Of a stretch of DNA of 64,000 bases, positions 1 to 9,980 are shown one piece after another. Position numbers and translations under genes: made by a program. The stretch covers positions 20,001 to 84,000 of the forward strand of contig JAXRKP010000022.1 in assembly GCA_037039925.1 (NCBI GenBank), given 5' to 3'. The DNA is from Doris montereyensis (lineage: Eukaryota > Mollusca > Gastropoda > Nudibranchia > Dorididae). The notes under the pieces were generated by a model. It was not told the origin of the DNA. It searched no databases and saw nothing but the letters and a program-made list of their open reading frames with translations. The first letter of the stretch is position 1; every line of letters starts with the position of its first letter.

Positions 1-1230
1 TTCATCCTGCTGCTTCCTCTTAAATCAACATGAGATCACGGCAATGGTGGATAGGGTAAATTTCAATGGAACAAGTAGTCTGCGGTGTACAGGGAGAAGA
101 GAAACGGAGATACTACCGTACCCTGGGAGCACCAGTATATTGTTATATTACTGTCAGACGTTAGGTCAACGGGAGGTTTGGTTTGATTTTCTAAGAGAAA
201 GGGGGAAGGATGAACGCTGTATTTTGACAAACTGTCGGCGGCTGCTGAGGTAATCTAAAATCCAAAGTACGGTGTTGGCGTTGACGTTCATCTTAAGGAG
301 TTTTTTTAGCGAGTATGAATTGTTGAATAATGGTAAATGCACTAGGAAAATCGTAAAACATAACTCGGATAAAACTGCCTTTTTTCTCAAGATGTAAGTA
401 AATAGAATTTAATGCATGTACCAAAGCACCACCAACAGATCTATGTTTCCTATATGCAAACTACAAAGGATCGATACAATTGTCAACTAAGTTTTGTAAT
501 GGGCAAAGAATTACTATTTCAAATATTTGTATAGGATATACTGTTAATGCTATGGGGCGGAGGTCATTCATATTGGTAACAGGTTTCTTGTTTGGGACTG
601 GGACAATACACGCGGTTTTCCAAATACTTGGGATGACACACTGGGACAATACACGAGGTTTTCCAAATACTTGGGATGACACACTGGGACAATACACGAG
701 GTTTTCCAAATACTTGGGATGACACACTGGGACAATACACGAGGTTTTCCAAATACTTGGGATGACACACTGGGACAATACACGAGGTTTTCCAAATACT
801 TGGGATGACACTGGGGATAGCCACTGGGACAATACACGAGGTTTTCCAAATACTTGGGATGACACACTGGGACAATACACGAGGTTTTCCAAATACTTGG
901 GATGACACACTGGGACAATACACGAGGTTTTCCAAATACTTGGGATGACACACTGGGACAATACACGAGGTTTTCCAAATACTTGGGATGACACACTGGG
1001 ACAATACAATGACGTATTATAAATGTAGCCGAAAACAGAACTCAGCTGGTCAGCGCACGTTTTAAGGACTGTGGGCTGTACACCATCGGGGCCATTCGCC
1101 TTCATTCGGGTTAACCCTTTTCATGGTATCTGTAACAGACTTTTCAGATATGACAATGCACTCACTTTTGTCAACATTCACCCCTGTTAGTTTGTTTTTA
1201 ATATTCTCTTTTTCTTCAGTGAAATCATGG
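1..1230 (-). mobile_element. CR1/Rex1-like non-LTR retrotransposon, reverse transcriptase remnant
   Basis: Read on the minus strand from about 1230 down to 1, this encodes pieces of a LINE reverse transcriptase in several frames. In order: an upstream linker near 1230-1110, the RT block KANGPDGVQP near 1100, the segment WKTACIVPVPNKKP then LRPIALT (about 600-520), DPLQFAYRKHRSV (about 480-430), LLKMNVNANTVLWILDYLSS (about 310-250) and a QGT-SPFLFSLYTADY-like block (about 130-60). These motifs in this order are typical of CR1/Rex1-type elements (family knowledge). The frame is broken several times and a minisatellite sits inside the gene, so the copy is dead. Neither end of the element is visible. 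The clade name is from motif memory only. Confidence 0.8.
597..1010. repeat. 43-bp minisatellite inside the reverse transcriptase remnant
   Basis: About nine to ten nearly identical copies of a 43-bp unit containing GGGATGACACACTGGGACAA and ACGAGGTTTTCCAAATACTT. One copy (about 804-830) carries an interruption. On the minus strand the unit encodes the RT segment around SQCVIPSIWKTSCIVPV. Because 43 is not a multiple of three, successive copies rotate through three frames, all of them open. The unit is therefore a tandem copy of the host RT sequence, not foreign DNA. Confidence 0.95.
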
Positions 1231-1691
1231 ATTGTTTGTGTGTGTGTTTGGGGGGGGGGGGTCTTTCTTGTCTTCCAATGATTGTTTTTATCCTACTATT
1301 TGTTTTTTCTCTTGTGTATCTATTTGTTAAGCTTAAAATCTTATTTACTCTGAAAATCGTACTTACTCCTTTGATAATTTTGAATTTTGTAATTTTGACC
1401 TATAGCCATAATATAACATGGTCAAGTTTTTTGTTGAAACTCATACTTAAATATGATCTAATTCATGTGAATGTGAGCAGTAGATCTTGGGATTCGGTTT
1501 TAATACTGTTTCCATTACATGCATATTAAACATAAATTAAATTGTATTTAAGAATTTCACCCCTGCACTAAATATCTCATTTCACGCAGTGATGAACGAC
1601 AACAAATAACAAAATTTCTACAATAAAAAAACAGAACAAACATGTGACGTTACGTATAACCTCCTATGTGTTGTTTCACTCACTCACACAG

Positions 1692-2701
1692 ACGTCACCA
1701 AAAGATCGCAGGCGGACTTTACCTCCTTGACCACCTCCCTGGGCTATACTTACCTGCTGTCAGACACGACCACCAGGTTTACAGACGTGGCCACTCAATG
1801 CGCTGACGAGGACGGATCCACCGTGGCTACCTTTGACAACGTCAGGTTCAAAGACCTCATCAACTGCCTGGCCGACAACTCCCCCGCCTACGACAGCCGC
1901 GAGATCTGGGTGCCAGTCACCGTGACCACTTCCCCCACCACCACCTATTTCTTCACGGGTGGCGACGAGGTAAGCAATGACAAGTGGTACCCAGGGGAAC
2001 CCGACTACAACTGTGGAAGCAATTGCTGTTACCGTATAGTCTTCTCCTTCTCATCTGGCCAACACAGGCTTAGAGATCAATTCTGCTACATATCTTACTA
2101 TTTTCTTTGTGTCGCCACACCGACAACAACGACTACTACCACAACCACCACCACCATCACCACCATAACTACCACTGCAGCAACGCCAACGACAGTCACC
2201 ATGACAACCATGTCCACGCCAGCTACCCCGTCAACAACGACTGCGGCCTTGACATCTATGACGTCTACTGCGACAACAACCACCGCAACGTTGACAACTA
2301 CGGCAGCAGCGTCGTCTCCAATAACGAGCGTCACACCGCCAACTGGTGCAATGACGTCTACGGCATCGCTGGTACCGCCGACCGCTGCTATCACTGACAC
2401 TACAATCCTCACAACTACGGCTACAACTCCTCCTGCCACTTCCCCTGCGATGACCACGGATGTAGCAACCACCACCAACACGACACCGACCAGTACTCTG
2501 CCATTGTCTCTTGGTCAACAGATGACTGTGGTCTACATTGGCGTCATTGTGGGCAGCTCTCTGGCCATCAGCTGCTGTTGCTCGCTAACCTGGTTGGTCA
2601 TCAACAGACGTCGACGATCGACCAAATTCAAAGCCTTTGACGACGAGGAGATTGTTTGTGACAACACGAGTGACATATCTGACAGCTCTGATGAAGAATA
2701 A
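1692..2701 (+). CDS. Terminal exon of a membrane-anchored C-type lectin with a Thr-rich mucin stalk
   Basis: An acceptor (CTCACTCACACAG) at about 1680-1691 opens a reading frame with no ATG near its start, so earlier exons lie to the left. Numbered from the TTG at 1727, residues 1-130 look like a C-type lectin-like domain: Cys at 25, 47, 96, 100, 101, 120 and 128, an EPD triplet at 91-93 (compare the EPN/QPD sugar-specificity motif) and the closing RDQFC...FLCV pattern. Residues 131 to about 255 are mostly Thr/Ser/Ala/Pro, a likely O-glycosylated stalk. Residues about 266-292 are hydrophobic with a CCC cluster, followed by RRRR and an acidic tail ending SDSSDEE. Predicted type I surface protein with ligand binding outside the cell. 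Ligand unknown; the canonical WND calcium motif is not obvious. Confidence 0.8.
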
Positions 2702-2945
2702 TAATACGTGACATCTCTGATGAAGAAAAAAAGAATAGGTGATAGATCTTACATCTCTGAGGAAGGAGAACAATAAGTGACCGATCTAGCAGCTCTGATG
2801 AAGAAGAAGAATAAGTGAGAGATCTGGCAGCTCTAATGAAGAAGAATAACAATTGACAGATCTGACGAAGAAGAACAACAATTGACAGCTCTGGTGAAGA
2901 ACAATAACAATTGACAGATCTGATAGCTCTGATGAAGAAATATAA
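2660..2945 (+). repeat. Degenerate tandem copies of the lectin C-terminal coding tail, in the 3' UTR
   Basis: The last coding stretch (GACAGCTCTGATGAAGAATAA) is repeated about six more times downstream with drift, for example TCTGATGAAGAAG followed by AATAAGTGA and then an AGATCTGRCAGCTC-like block. Unit length varies from about 35 to 50 bp, and each copy carries its own stop codons. The array starts within the coding sequence. Confidence 0.8.
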
Positions 2946-2973
2946 GAAACGTTTATTGTTAATTTTTTGTGAT

Positions 2974-3024
2974 TGACATTAACATTGACACTGACATTGA
3001 CATTGACATTGACATTGACATTAA
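2974..3024. repeat. Hexamer repeat (TGACAT)n
   Basis: About eight copies of ATTGAC/ACTGAC hexamers, within the presumed 3' UTR of the lectin gene. Confidence 0.85.
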
Positions 3025-3035
3025 CAGTGTCGATG

Positions 3036-3041
3036 AATAAA
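3036..3041 (+). terminator. Polyadenylation signal AATAAA of the lectin gene
   Basis: AATAAA in CGATGAATAAAACTCG, about 335 bp after the lectin stop codon. It is the first canonical signal downstream on this strand, so a plausible 3' end. The cleavage site is not verifiable here. Confidence 0.5.
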
Positions 3042-3464
3042 ACTCGTCATCGGTTCGTTACGGAAATCAACCAGTGGTAGTGTTCCAATGCGTGTTTATA
3101 GATTTTAAATTTGTAGTTTATAGATTTGAGAATGGGGTTTGTTTGTTGTTGTTGTTGTTGTATTTCCTATAGATCTAGGGGTATTTCTATAATTTGTATG
3201 CAATCACATATTTGTATGCCTTGAGCATTGGCGATAGGTATTAGAAGCCATCTACCTGTACCTGTTCCCATTAAGAACTACAATGACGCTGTCAGTGCCT
3301 TCAACTATATGTTAGGAATATATTTAGTCAGCACGCACATTGAAATACATTGAAATACTACCCTGACTTGATTCCAGCATTCTGACTTGTGAAATGTCTA
3401 TATGTAGGCCACAAATTCTAGACCGAATTTGGGTACATTTGTTTATATTTTTACATTAATTTGT

Positions 3465-3775
<311 letters not shown>

Positions 3776-4296
3776 AGCAAGCACTTAGTGACTTTGAATC
3801 TGATGAAGATTCTAGCCCCAAACAGGGTGAAATGTGTAGTGCAATGTACATGTACATGTATTAGTAAAGACAATGCTATTGCTAGTTATTGCTAGTCTGA
3901 GCCTACAATACACTACATACTTCCTGCATGGAGTTGTCGTAACGTTGATATAATAATGGTTTATTCAATCATTTCGGTGGCTGTGTCCCATAATCAACTA
4001 GTATGGCTCCCTTGTAGAATACATAGGTGAAGACCTGCTGATAGGAAGATAATATGGAGATTTAAGAGACGTTATTCCATGTCAGTATTGTCAGACCTTT
4101 GTACTGCCAAACAGCCAAATCCATTGGCTCGTAGTCGTAGATAAATCAGATAGCATTCTTCAAATAGTCTGGGATTCATTAATTGTAGTACTAGTAACGT
4201 CGCTTTGAACTTTGTCAAATAAAATAAAACTCTGTCGGTATATTTCTTTTTGTTATTGTTGTTGTTGTTGTTGTTGTTGTTGACTGATAAAGATCA

Positions 4297-4640
4297 CTGT
4301 GTTGTAGGAGGACTCAGTAGTCTAGGGGTAAGGTGCCGGCTTCTCAACCCAAAGATCGTGGGTTGAACATAATTTTTCCGGAGTTTTTTCGAGGACAATC
4401 TACCCCCCTTCCCCCTTCCCCCTTCCCCCTGGTCAAGGTCGGTGGGTCGACACCTAGTCCCATTGGAGACCGACAAAAAAAGGAGGTTCCTTGTGCAGAT
4501 CACAACGCTCTGTGTACGTCAAAGATGCCTTGGATCTTTACAACGGAGTTTGGGCAAAATTAAAATATTCCTACCAAAAAACCTCAAAATCACCTTAGTT
4601 GTGGATGTGGGTAAATCAAATCAAATGAAGAAAAAAACAT
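4297..4640 (+). mobile_element. tRNA-derived SINE
   Basis: The head resembles a tRNA: TAGTCTAGGGG at about 4318 fits the A-box consensus TRGYNNARNNG, and GTGGGTTGAAC at about 4359 is a decayed B box. The presumed acceptor arm does not pair and a long non-tRNA body follows (CCATTGGAGACCGAC, then TTCCTACCAAAAAA), ending in ATCAAATCAAATGAAG. The body shares short blocks with 12026-12165. This is a pol III-type SINE rather than a tRNA gene. Confidence 0.55.
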
Positions 4641-4737
4641 GCGTCTTCGGTAAGGTCTTGAGTTTGTAGCGGCAACGGACAAGGTCATTCATTGAAAGGA
4701 CGGGTGGATCATGATTTTTATTACTATGATTTTATTT

Positions 4738-5037
4738 GGTAAGTTTACGGTTTAACGGCGTAAAAGAAAGTGGGTCAAATCTGTAGTCGTTGTCGGTATC
4801 GGCTTAGATCCACATGTCGAGGTGAGAAGGAGGAAACCTATGTTCACAATCCTTCCCTGAACCCCCTACCCTCACACCATTGTGGGGTAGTTGGGGTGGG
4901 GTGGCGAGGGGTGTTGAGGAAAGGGGATTGTGGATAGATTTCTTCATTCTCACCTCTAAACGTAGATCTAAGCCGATACCGATAACGACTACAGATTTGA
5001 CCCACTTTCTTTTATGCCGCTAAACCGTAAAATTACC
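4738..5037. mobile_element. 300-bp foldback element / long-TIR MITE
   Basis: The left arm (about 4738-4860) and right arm (about 4915-5037) are inverted copies of each other. GGTAAGTTTACGGTTTA at the left matches the reverse complement of TAAACCGTAAAATTACC at the right. The arms continue through AAGAAAGTGGGTCAAATCTG and the GGTATCGGCTTAGATC block with few mismatches. The centre is a G/C-skewed loop (about 4860-4915). There is no coding content, so it must move non-autonomously. A half copy is present at 56970-57050. Confidence 0.85.
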
Positions 5038-5044
5038 TTTTTTT

Positions 5045-5862
5045 ATTTATATATTTATCATTATACAGTTTTTGCACTTTATTGAGTATAGATCATACCA
5101 CGGCGCACGAACTTGTGAGTGCGCGACATGACCGAGTTCTTAATACTCGGAAAAGTGCAGAAACGGAACTATTATACCCCCTCCCTAGTACACAAATAGT
5201 ACACAATAAACGTTTAAATCCATTTTATAGTAAAGATCAAGAAATTTGTTATACAATTCTAATTCAAAATTTACAATCAAACCCAATGAGTATTTTGTAA
5301 ACGGAACATGAACGTCGTAGGATTATTCATACGCCACAGCTAACACATTGACCTAGATCTGAATTTAGGCCTTCTGATTGAACGTGATTCTTATATATTG
5401 GTCAATAAAAATTTCAATGTACAATCATGAAAACTGGCACCTGAAAAATTTCTTGTGGGAATATCTCATCCAGGTCACTAACAGATGCAAGAGTATCGAT
5501 AAATCTAGACGTCTAGATCTAGAATCTAGGATTACTGCCGTCGTCGACTGATTTAGTTGTGGCAATAGATCTAGAGCTAGCTCTAGCGACTGTGCCTGGA
5601 TCTAGGTATAGATTTTGGGACTGGCATAATTTCTGTGAATCAATCAATTCTTGCACATTGGATCTAAATCTAGATATATGTGAATCATCATCAAATGGCT
5701 CAAATATGGCTCGGAGACTAAACTAGATCTTTAGTCATCAAGTTCTTCCATTTTTTGTCGAGGACTCCAAAGTAGAAATACTGTCAAAATGTCAAGTTGA
5801 CGTCACCACACTAGGTTAGAAATAGGTTGGGTCAAAAGTAGTGCGTAGATTATACCCAGTAA
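5045..5862 (+). mobile_element. Dispersed repeat, copy 1, left part, with a hairpin-forming end
   Basis: From about 5230 to 5862 this aligns collinearly with 14700-15415. Shared blocks include AACCCAATGAGTATTTT, TACTGCCGTCGTCGA, CATCAAGTTCTTCCATTTTT and GTCGAGGACTCCAAAG. At its left end (about 5065-5165) lies an imperfect palindrome beginning TTTTTGCACTTTATTGAGTA and closing ATACTCGGAAAAGTGCAGAA. A direct copy of this hairpin stands at 9790-9900. The element is cut by the insertion that starts at 5863. No coding region or class could be recognised. Confidence 0.75.
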
Positions 5863-6175
5863 AGCTCCGTTTATACAGAGCACGAACGAGAACGCAAAAG
5901 CGAAAGCGATTTTTCGTCCTGGAATATTTTAGTCATTTGTAGAGGAACAGTTCAAATAGAGTGCGAGCGCAAACAATTTTCGGTTCGCGCCAACGACCGC
6001 CTTGATTGCCCTCAGAGCGAATTTTCTCAGAAGGTCGCGCGGCTTTTTTGCTATCAACCAATCAGCAGGTACTTCCTTGCATCATTTCCACAAATAGAAA
6101 CTTGTACCCCTGACCGTGCCAAGAAAAAGTTAGGCACTAGCATCAGTCTACTTTGTTTGTGAAGTTTGGAGAAGA

Positions 6176-6328
6176 ATGGACAAGACAATGGACTAGACAG
6201 ACGCCATGATTCTTGAAATTGAGAAGAATCATGTACTGTATGACAAAGCAGACAAAGATTACAAAGACATCACGAAAAAAAAAGAGACATGGAAAGCATT
6301 GATGGAATTTTGCAGGATGAAAATGTAG
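6176..6328 (+). pseudogene. MADF/Myb-like accessory protein fragment of the Harbinger-like element
   Basis: The frame from ATG 6176 reads MDKTMD, an in-frame TAG at 6194, then TDAMILEIEKNHVLYDK followed by ADKDYKDITKKKETWKAL and stops at 6326-6328. The pattern of an acidic helix, H-x-LYDK, DYKD and K-x-x-W matches the first two helices of MADF/trihelix DNA-binding domains, which PIF/Harbinger elements encode beside their transposase. Only about 50 residues survive, against about 80 for a full domain, so it is truncated as well as interrupted. A CCAAT box lies about 120 bp upstream (near 6058). Host MADF gene origin is the alternative, but the position inside the TIRs favours the transposon. 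Confidence 0.6.
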
Positions 6329-6559
6329 TTCTTGTACGAGGTGGTGGTACTCTCCAAATTCACTTCTGCTCTGTAAAATTTCGTGTACTGACACACACCT
6401 CTTTCTCTTTCTCTTCCTCCGTTGTTTTGTCTACAAATACAGTACTATGATCTCCTCCGCGTCTGACTCTACCTGCGCCATGATTCCAAATGACCAAATT
6501 GTATCTCTCACACCAAGAAAAAGACGACCCGCCTCAAAAGCCGTCGACGGTTTTCCGCG

Positions 6560-9500
6560 TTTGGAGTTCGTGCTCTATTTGAATGGCAAAACTGTTCAAA
6601 AGTCGCATTCGGGTTCGTGGTCTATTTGAATGGCAAAACTGCTCAAAAGTCGCGTTCGGGTTCGTGCTCTATTTGAATGGCAAAACTGCTCAAAAGTCGC
6701 GTTCGGGTTGGTGCTCTATTTGAATGGCAAAACTGCTCAAAAGTCGCGTTCGGGTTGGTGCTCTATTTGAATGGCAAAACTGCTCAAAAGTCGCGTTTGG
6801 GTCCGTGCTCTATTTGAATGGCAAAACTGCTCAAAAGTCGCGTTTGGGTTCGTGCTCTATTTGAATGGCAAAACTGCTCAAAAGTCGCGTTTGGGTTCGT
6901 GCTCTATTTGAATGGCAAAACTGCTCAAAAGTCGCGTTTAGGTTCGTGCTCTATTTGAATGGCAAAACTGCTCAAAAGTCGCGTTTGGGTTGCTGCTCTA
7001 TTTGAATGGCAAAACTGCTCAAAAGTCGCGTTTGGGTTCGTGCTCTATTTGAATGGCAAAACTGCTCAAAAGTCGCGTTTGGGTTGGTGCTCTATTTGAA
7101 TGGCAAAACTGTTCAAAAGTCGCGTTTGGGTTCGTGCTCTATTTGAATGGCAAAACTGCTCAAAAGTCGCGTTTGGGTTGGTGCTCTATTTGAATGGCAA
7201 AACTGCTCAAAAGTCGCGTTTGGGTTCGTGCTCTATTTGAATGGCAAAACTGCTCAAAAGTCGCGTTTGGGTTGGTGCTCTATTTGAATGGCAAAACTGC
7301 TCAAAAGTCGCGTTTGGGTTCGTGCTCTATTTGAATGGCAAAACTGCTCAAAAGTCGCGTTTGGGTTCGTGCTCTATTTGAATGGCAAAACTGCTCAAAA
7401 GTCGCGTTTGGGTTCGTGCTCTATTTGAATGGCAAAACTGCTCAAAAGTCGCGTTTGGGTCCGTGCTCTATTTGAATGGCAAAACTGCTCAAAAGTCGCG
7501 TTTGGGTTGGTGCTCTATTTGAATGGCAAAACTGCTCAAAAGTCGCGTTTGGGTTCGTGCTCTATTTGAATGGCAAACTGGTCAAAAGTCGTGCTCTGTT
7601 TGAATGGCAAAACGTTTGGGTTGTGCTCTATTTGAATGGCAAAACTGCTCAAAAGTCGCGTTTGGGTTGGCAAGTGCTCTATTTGAATGGCAAAACTGCT
7701 CAAAAGTCGCGTTTGGGGGTGCTCTATTTGAATGGCTCTCAAAATCGTGCTCTATTTGAATGGCAAAACTGCTCAAAAGTCGCGTTTGGGTCCGTGCTCT
7801 ATTTGAATGGCAAAACTGCTCAAAAGTCGCGTTTGGGTCCGTGCTCTATTTGAATGGCAAACTGCTCAAAAGTCGCGTTTGGGTTGGTGCTCTGTTTGAA
7901 TGGCAAAACTGCTCAAAAGTCGCGTTTGGGTTCGTGCTCTATTTGAATGGCAAAACTGCTCAAAAGTCGCGTTTGGGTTGGTGCTCTATTTGAATGGCAA
8001 AACTGCTCAAAAGTCGCGTTTGGGTTCGTGCTCTATTTGAATGGCAGAACTGCTCAAAAGTCGCGTTTGGGTTTGTGCTCTATTTGAATGGCAAAACTGC
8101 TCAAAAGTCGCATTCGGGTTCGTGCTCTATTTGAATGGCAAAACTGCTCAAAAGTCGCGTTCGGGTTGGTGCTCTATTTGAATGGCAAAACTGCTCAAAA
8201 GTCGCGTTCGGGTTGGTGCTCTATTTGAATGGCAAAACTGCTCAAAGGTCGCGTTCTATTTGGGTTCAAAAGTGCTCTATTTGAATGGCAAAACTGCTCA
8301 AAAGTCGCGTTCGGGTTGGTGCTCTATTTGAATGGCAAAACTGCTCAAAAGTCGCGTTCGGGTTGGTGCTCTATTTGAATGGCAAAACTGCTCAAAAGTC
8401 GCGTTTGGGTTCGTGCTCTATTTGAATGGCAAAACTGCTCAAAAGTCGCGTTTGGGTTCGTGCTCTATTTGAATGGCAAAACTGCTCAAAAGTCGCGTTT
8501 GGGTTCGTGCTCTATTTGAATGGCAAAACTGCTCAAAAGTCGCGTTTGGGTTCGTGCGTTTGGGTTATTTGAATGGCAAAACTGCTCAAAAGTCGCGTTT
8601 GGGTTCGTGCTCTATTTGAATGGCAAAACTGCTCAAAAGTCGCGTTTGGGTTCGTGCTCTATTTGAATGGCAAAACTGCTCAAAAGTCGCGTTTGGGTTG
8701 GTGCTCTATTTGAATGGCAAAACTGCTCAAAAGTCGCGTTCGGGTTGGTGCTCTATTTGAATGGCAAAACTGCTCAAAAGTCGCGTTCGGGTTGGTGCTC
8801 TATTTGAATGGCAAAACTGCTCAAAAGTCGCGTTTGGGTTGGTGCTCTATTTGAATGGCAAAACTGCTCAAAAGTCGCATTCGGGTTGGTGCTCTATTTG
8901 AATGGCAAAACTGCTCAAAAGTCGCGTTTGGGTTCGTGCTCTATTTGAATGGCAAAACTGCTCAAAAGTCGCGTTTGGGTTCGTGCTCTATTTGAATGGC
9001 AAAACTGCTCAAAAGTCGCGTTTGGGTTGGTGCTCTATTTGAATGGGCTCAAAGTCTGTTTGGGTTGGTGCTCTATTTGAATGGCAAAACTGCTCAAAAG
9101 TCGCGTTTGGGTTGGTGCTCTATTTTGGCAAAACTGCTCAAAAGTCGGTTCGGGTTGGTGCTCTATTGAAACTGGCTATTTGAAAAACTGCTCAAAAGTC
9201 GCGTTTGGGTGCTCGTGCAAACTGCTCTCGTTTGGGTGGTGCTCTATTTGAATGGCAAACTGCTCAAGTCGCGTTTGGGTCCGTGCTCTATTTGAATGGC
9301 AAACTGCTCAAAAGTCGCGTTTGGGTTGGTGCTCTGTTTGAATGGCAAAACTGCTCAAAAGTCGCGTTTGGGTTCGTGCTCTATTTGAATGGCAAAACTG
9401 CTCAAAAGTCGCGTTTGGGTTCGTGCTCTGTTTGAATGGCAAAACTGCTCAAAAGTCGCGTTTGGGTTCGTGCTCTGTTTGAATGGCAAAACTGCTCAAA

Positions 9501-9585
9501 AGTCGCGTTTGGGTTCGTGCTCTATTTGTGGCAAAACTGCTCAAAAGTCGCGTTTGGGTTCGTGCTCTGTTTGAATGGCAAAACT
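6560..9585. repeat. 47-bp satellite array, about 64 copies
   Basis: The consensus unit contains GCTCTATTTGAATGGCAAAA and CTGCTCAAAAGTCGCGTTTG followed by GGTTCGT. Copies differ mainly at GGTT[C/G]GTG and CGTT[T/C]GGG. The C-type variant (CGTTCGGG with GGTTGGTG) occurs in clusters near 6640-6750, 8150-8340 and 8690-8890. Rearranged or deleted units occur at 7570-7760, 8250-8280, 8540-8575 and 9040-9240. Frame rotation (47 is 3n+2) yields spurious open frames of up to 125 codons. Confidence 0.97.
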
Positions 9586-9629
9586 GGACGCGTTCGTGTT
9601 CGCGCTGGACTGTATAACGCTCTGGAGCT

Positions 9630-9980
9630 TAAAAGAAATGATTGAGTCATTCGCAGAGGTGTATTTCATTTTATGACGTTTCAGCACGGTTTTTCCATGA
9701 CGTCACTTGACGATGTGTTTTTATGGGGAAATAATGCACGGGGGCAACCAAATCTGTTGAATGAAAGGGGGATTTATTATAATACATTTTTTGCACTCTA
9801 TTGAGTATTATTATGAACGAGGTTATGTCGCGCACGGCGCACGAACTTGTGAAAGCGCGACAAGACCGCTTTTTTAATAATCGGAAAAGTGCAGAAACGC
9901 TATTATTATAACCCCCCCCCCCCCCCCCGACATACAAATAATACACATTAAACGTTTGCACCCATTTTATTTTTAAGTTG
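9630..9980 (+). mobile_element. Dispersed repeat, copy 1, right part, with second hairpin copy
   Basis: It resumes the repeat broken at 5862. AAATGATTGAGTCATTCGCAG and the following GCACGGTTTTTCCATGACGT align with 15420-15490. From about 9790 it carries the same hairpin as 5065-5165, in the same orientation, including CGGCGCACGAACTTGTGA and CGGAAAAGTGCAGAAACG. A C run at 9912-9929 sits beside it. The body is therefore bounded by direct copies of the hairpin. Confidence 0.7.

Larger units (their letters stand above)
5863..9629. mobile_element. PIF/Harbinger-like non-autonomous DNA transposon containing a satellite array
   Basis: Both flanks read TAA, and the ends are inverted repeats: left AGCTCCGTTTATACAGAGCA against right (reverse complement) AGCTCC-AGAGC-GTTATACAG, then related CACGAACG-type sequence. 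The uninterrupted repeat at 14.7-15.5 kb shows the empty site (GAGTAAAAAAATGATTGAG). A 3-bp TAA duplication is characteristic of PIF/Harbinger elements. The left 0.7 kb carries a broken MADF-like gene, consistent with the accessory DNA-binding protein of this superfamily. No DDE transposase is visible. Most of the interior (6560-9585) is a 47-bp satellite. Class assignment is inferred from the TSD, TIR and MADF-like gene together. Confidence 0.7.

Noticed and set aside
4301..4376. A functional tRNA gene
   Set aside because: The A box is good but the B box is decayed, acceptor-stem pairing is absent and the unit continues into a SINE body.
5065..5165. Hammerhead ribozyme in the hairpin
   Set aside because: The conserved CTGATGA and GAAA core elements are absent in the right positions.
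6560..9585. Array of evenly repeated units that could be mistaken for a CRISPR
   Set aside because: The units are contiguous tandem copies with no unique spacers, and the DNA is animal.
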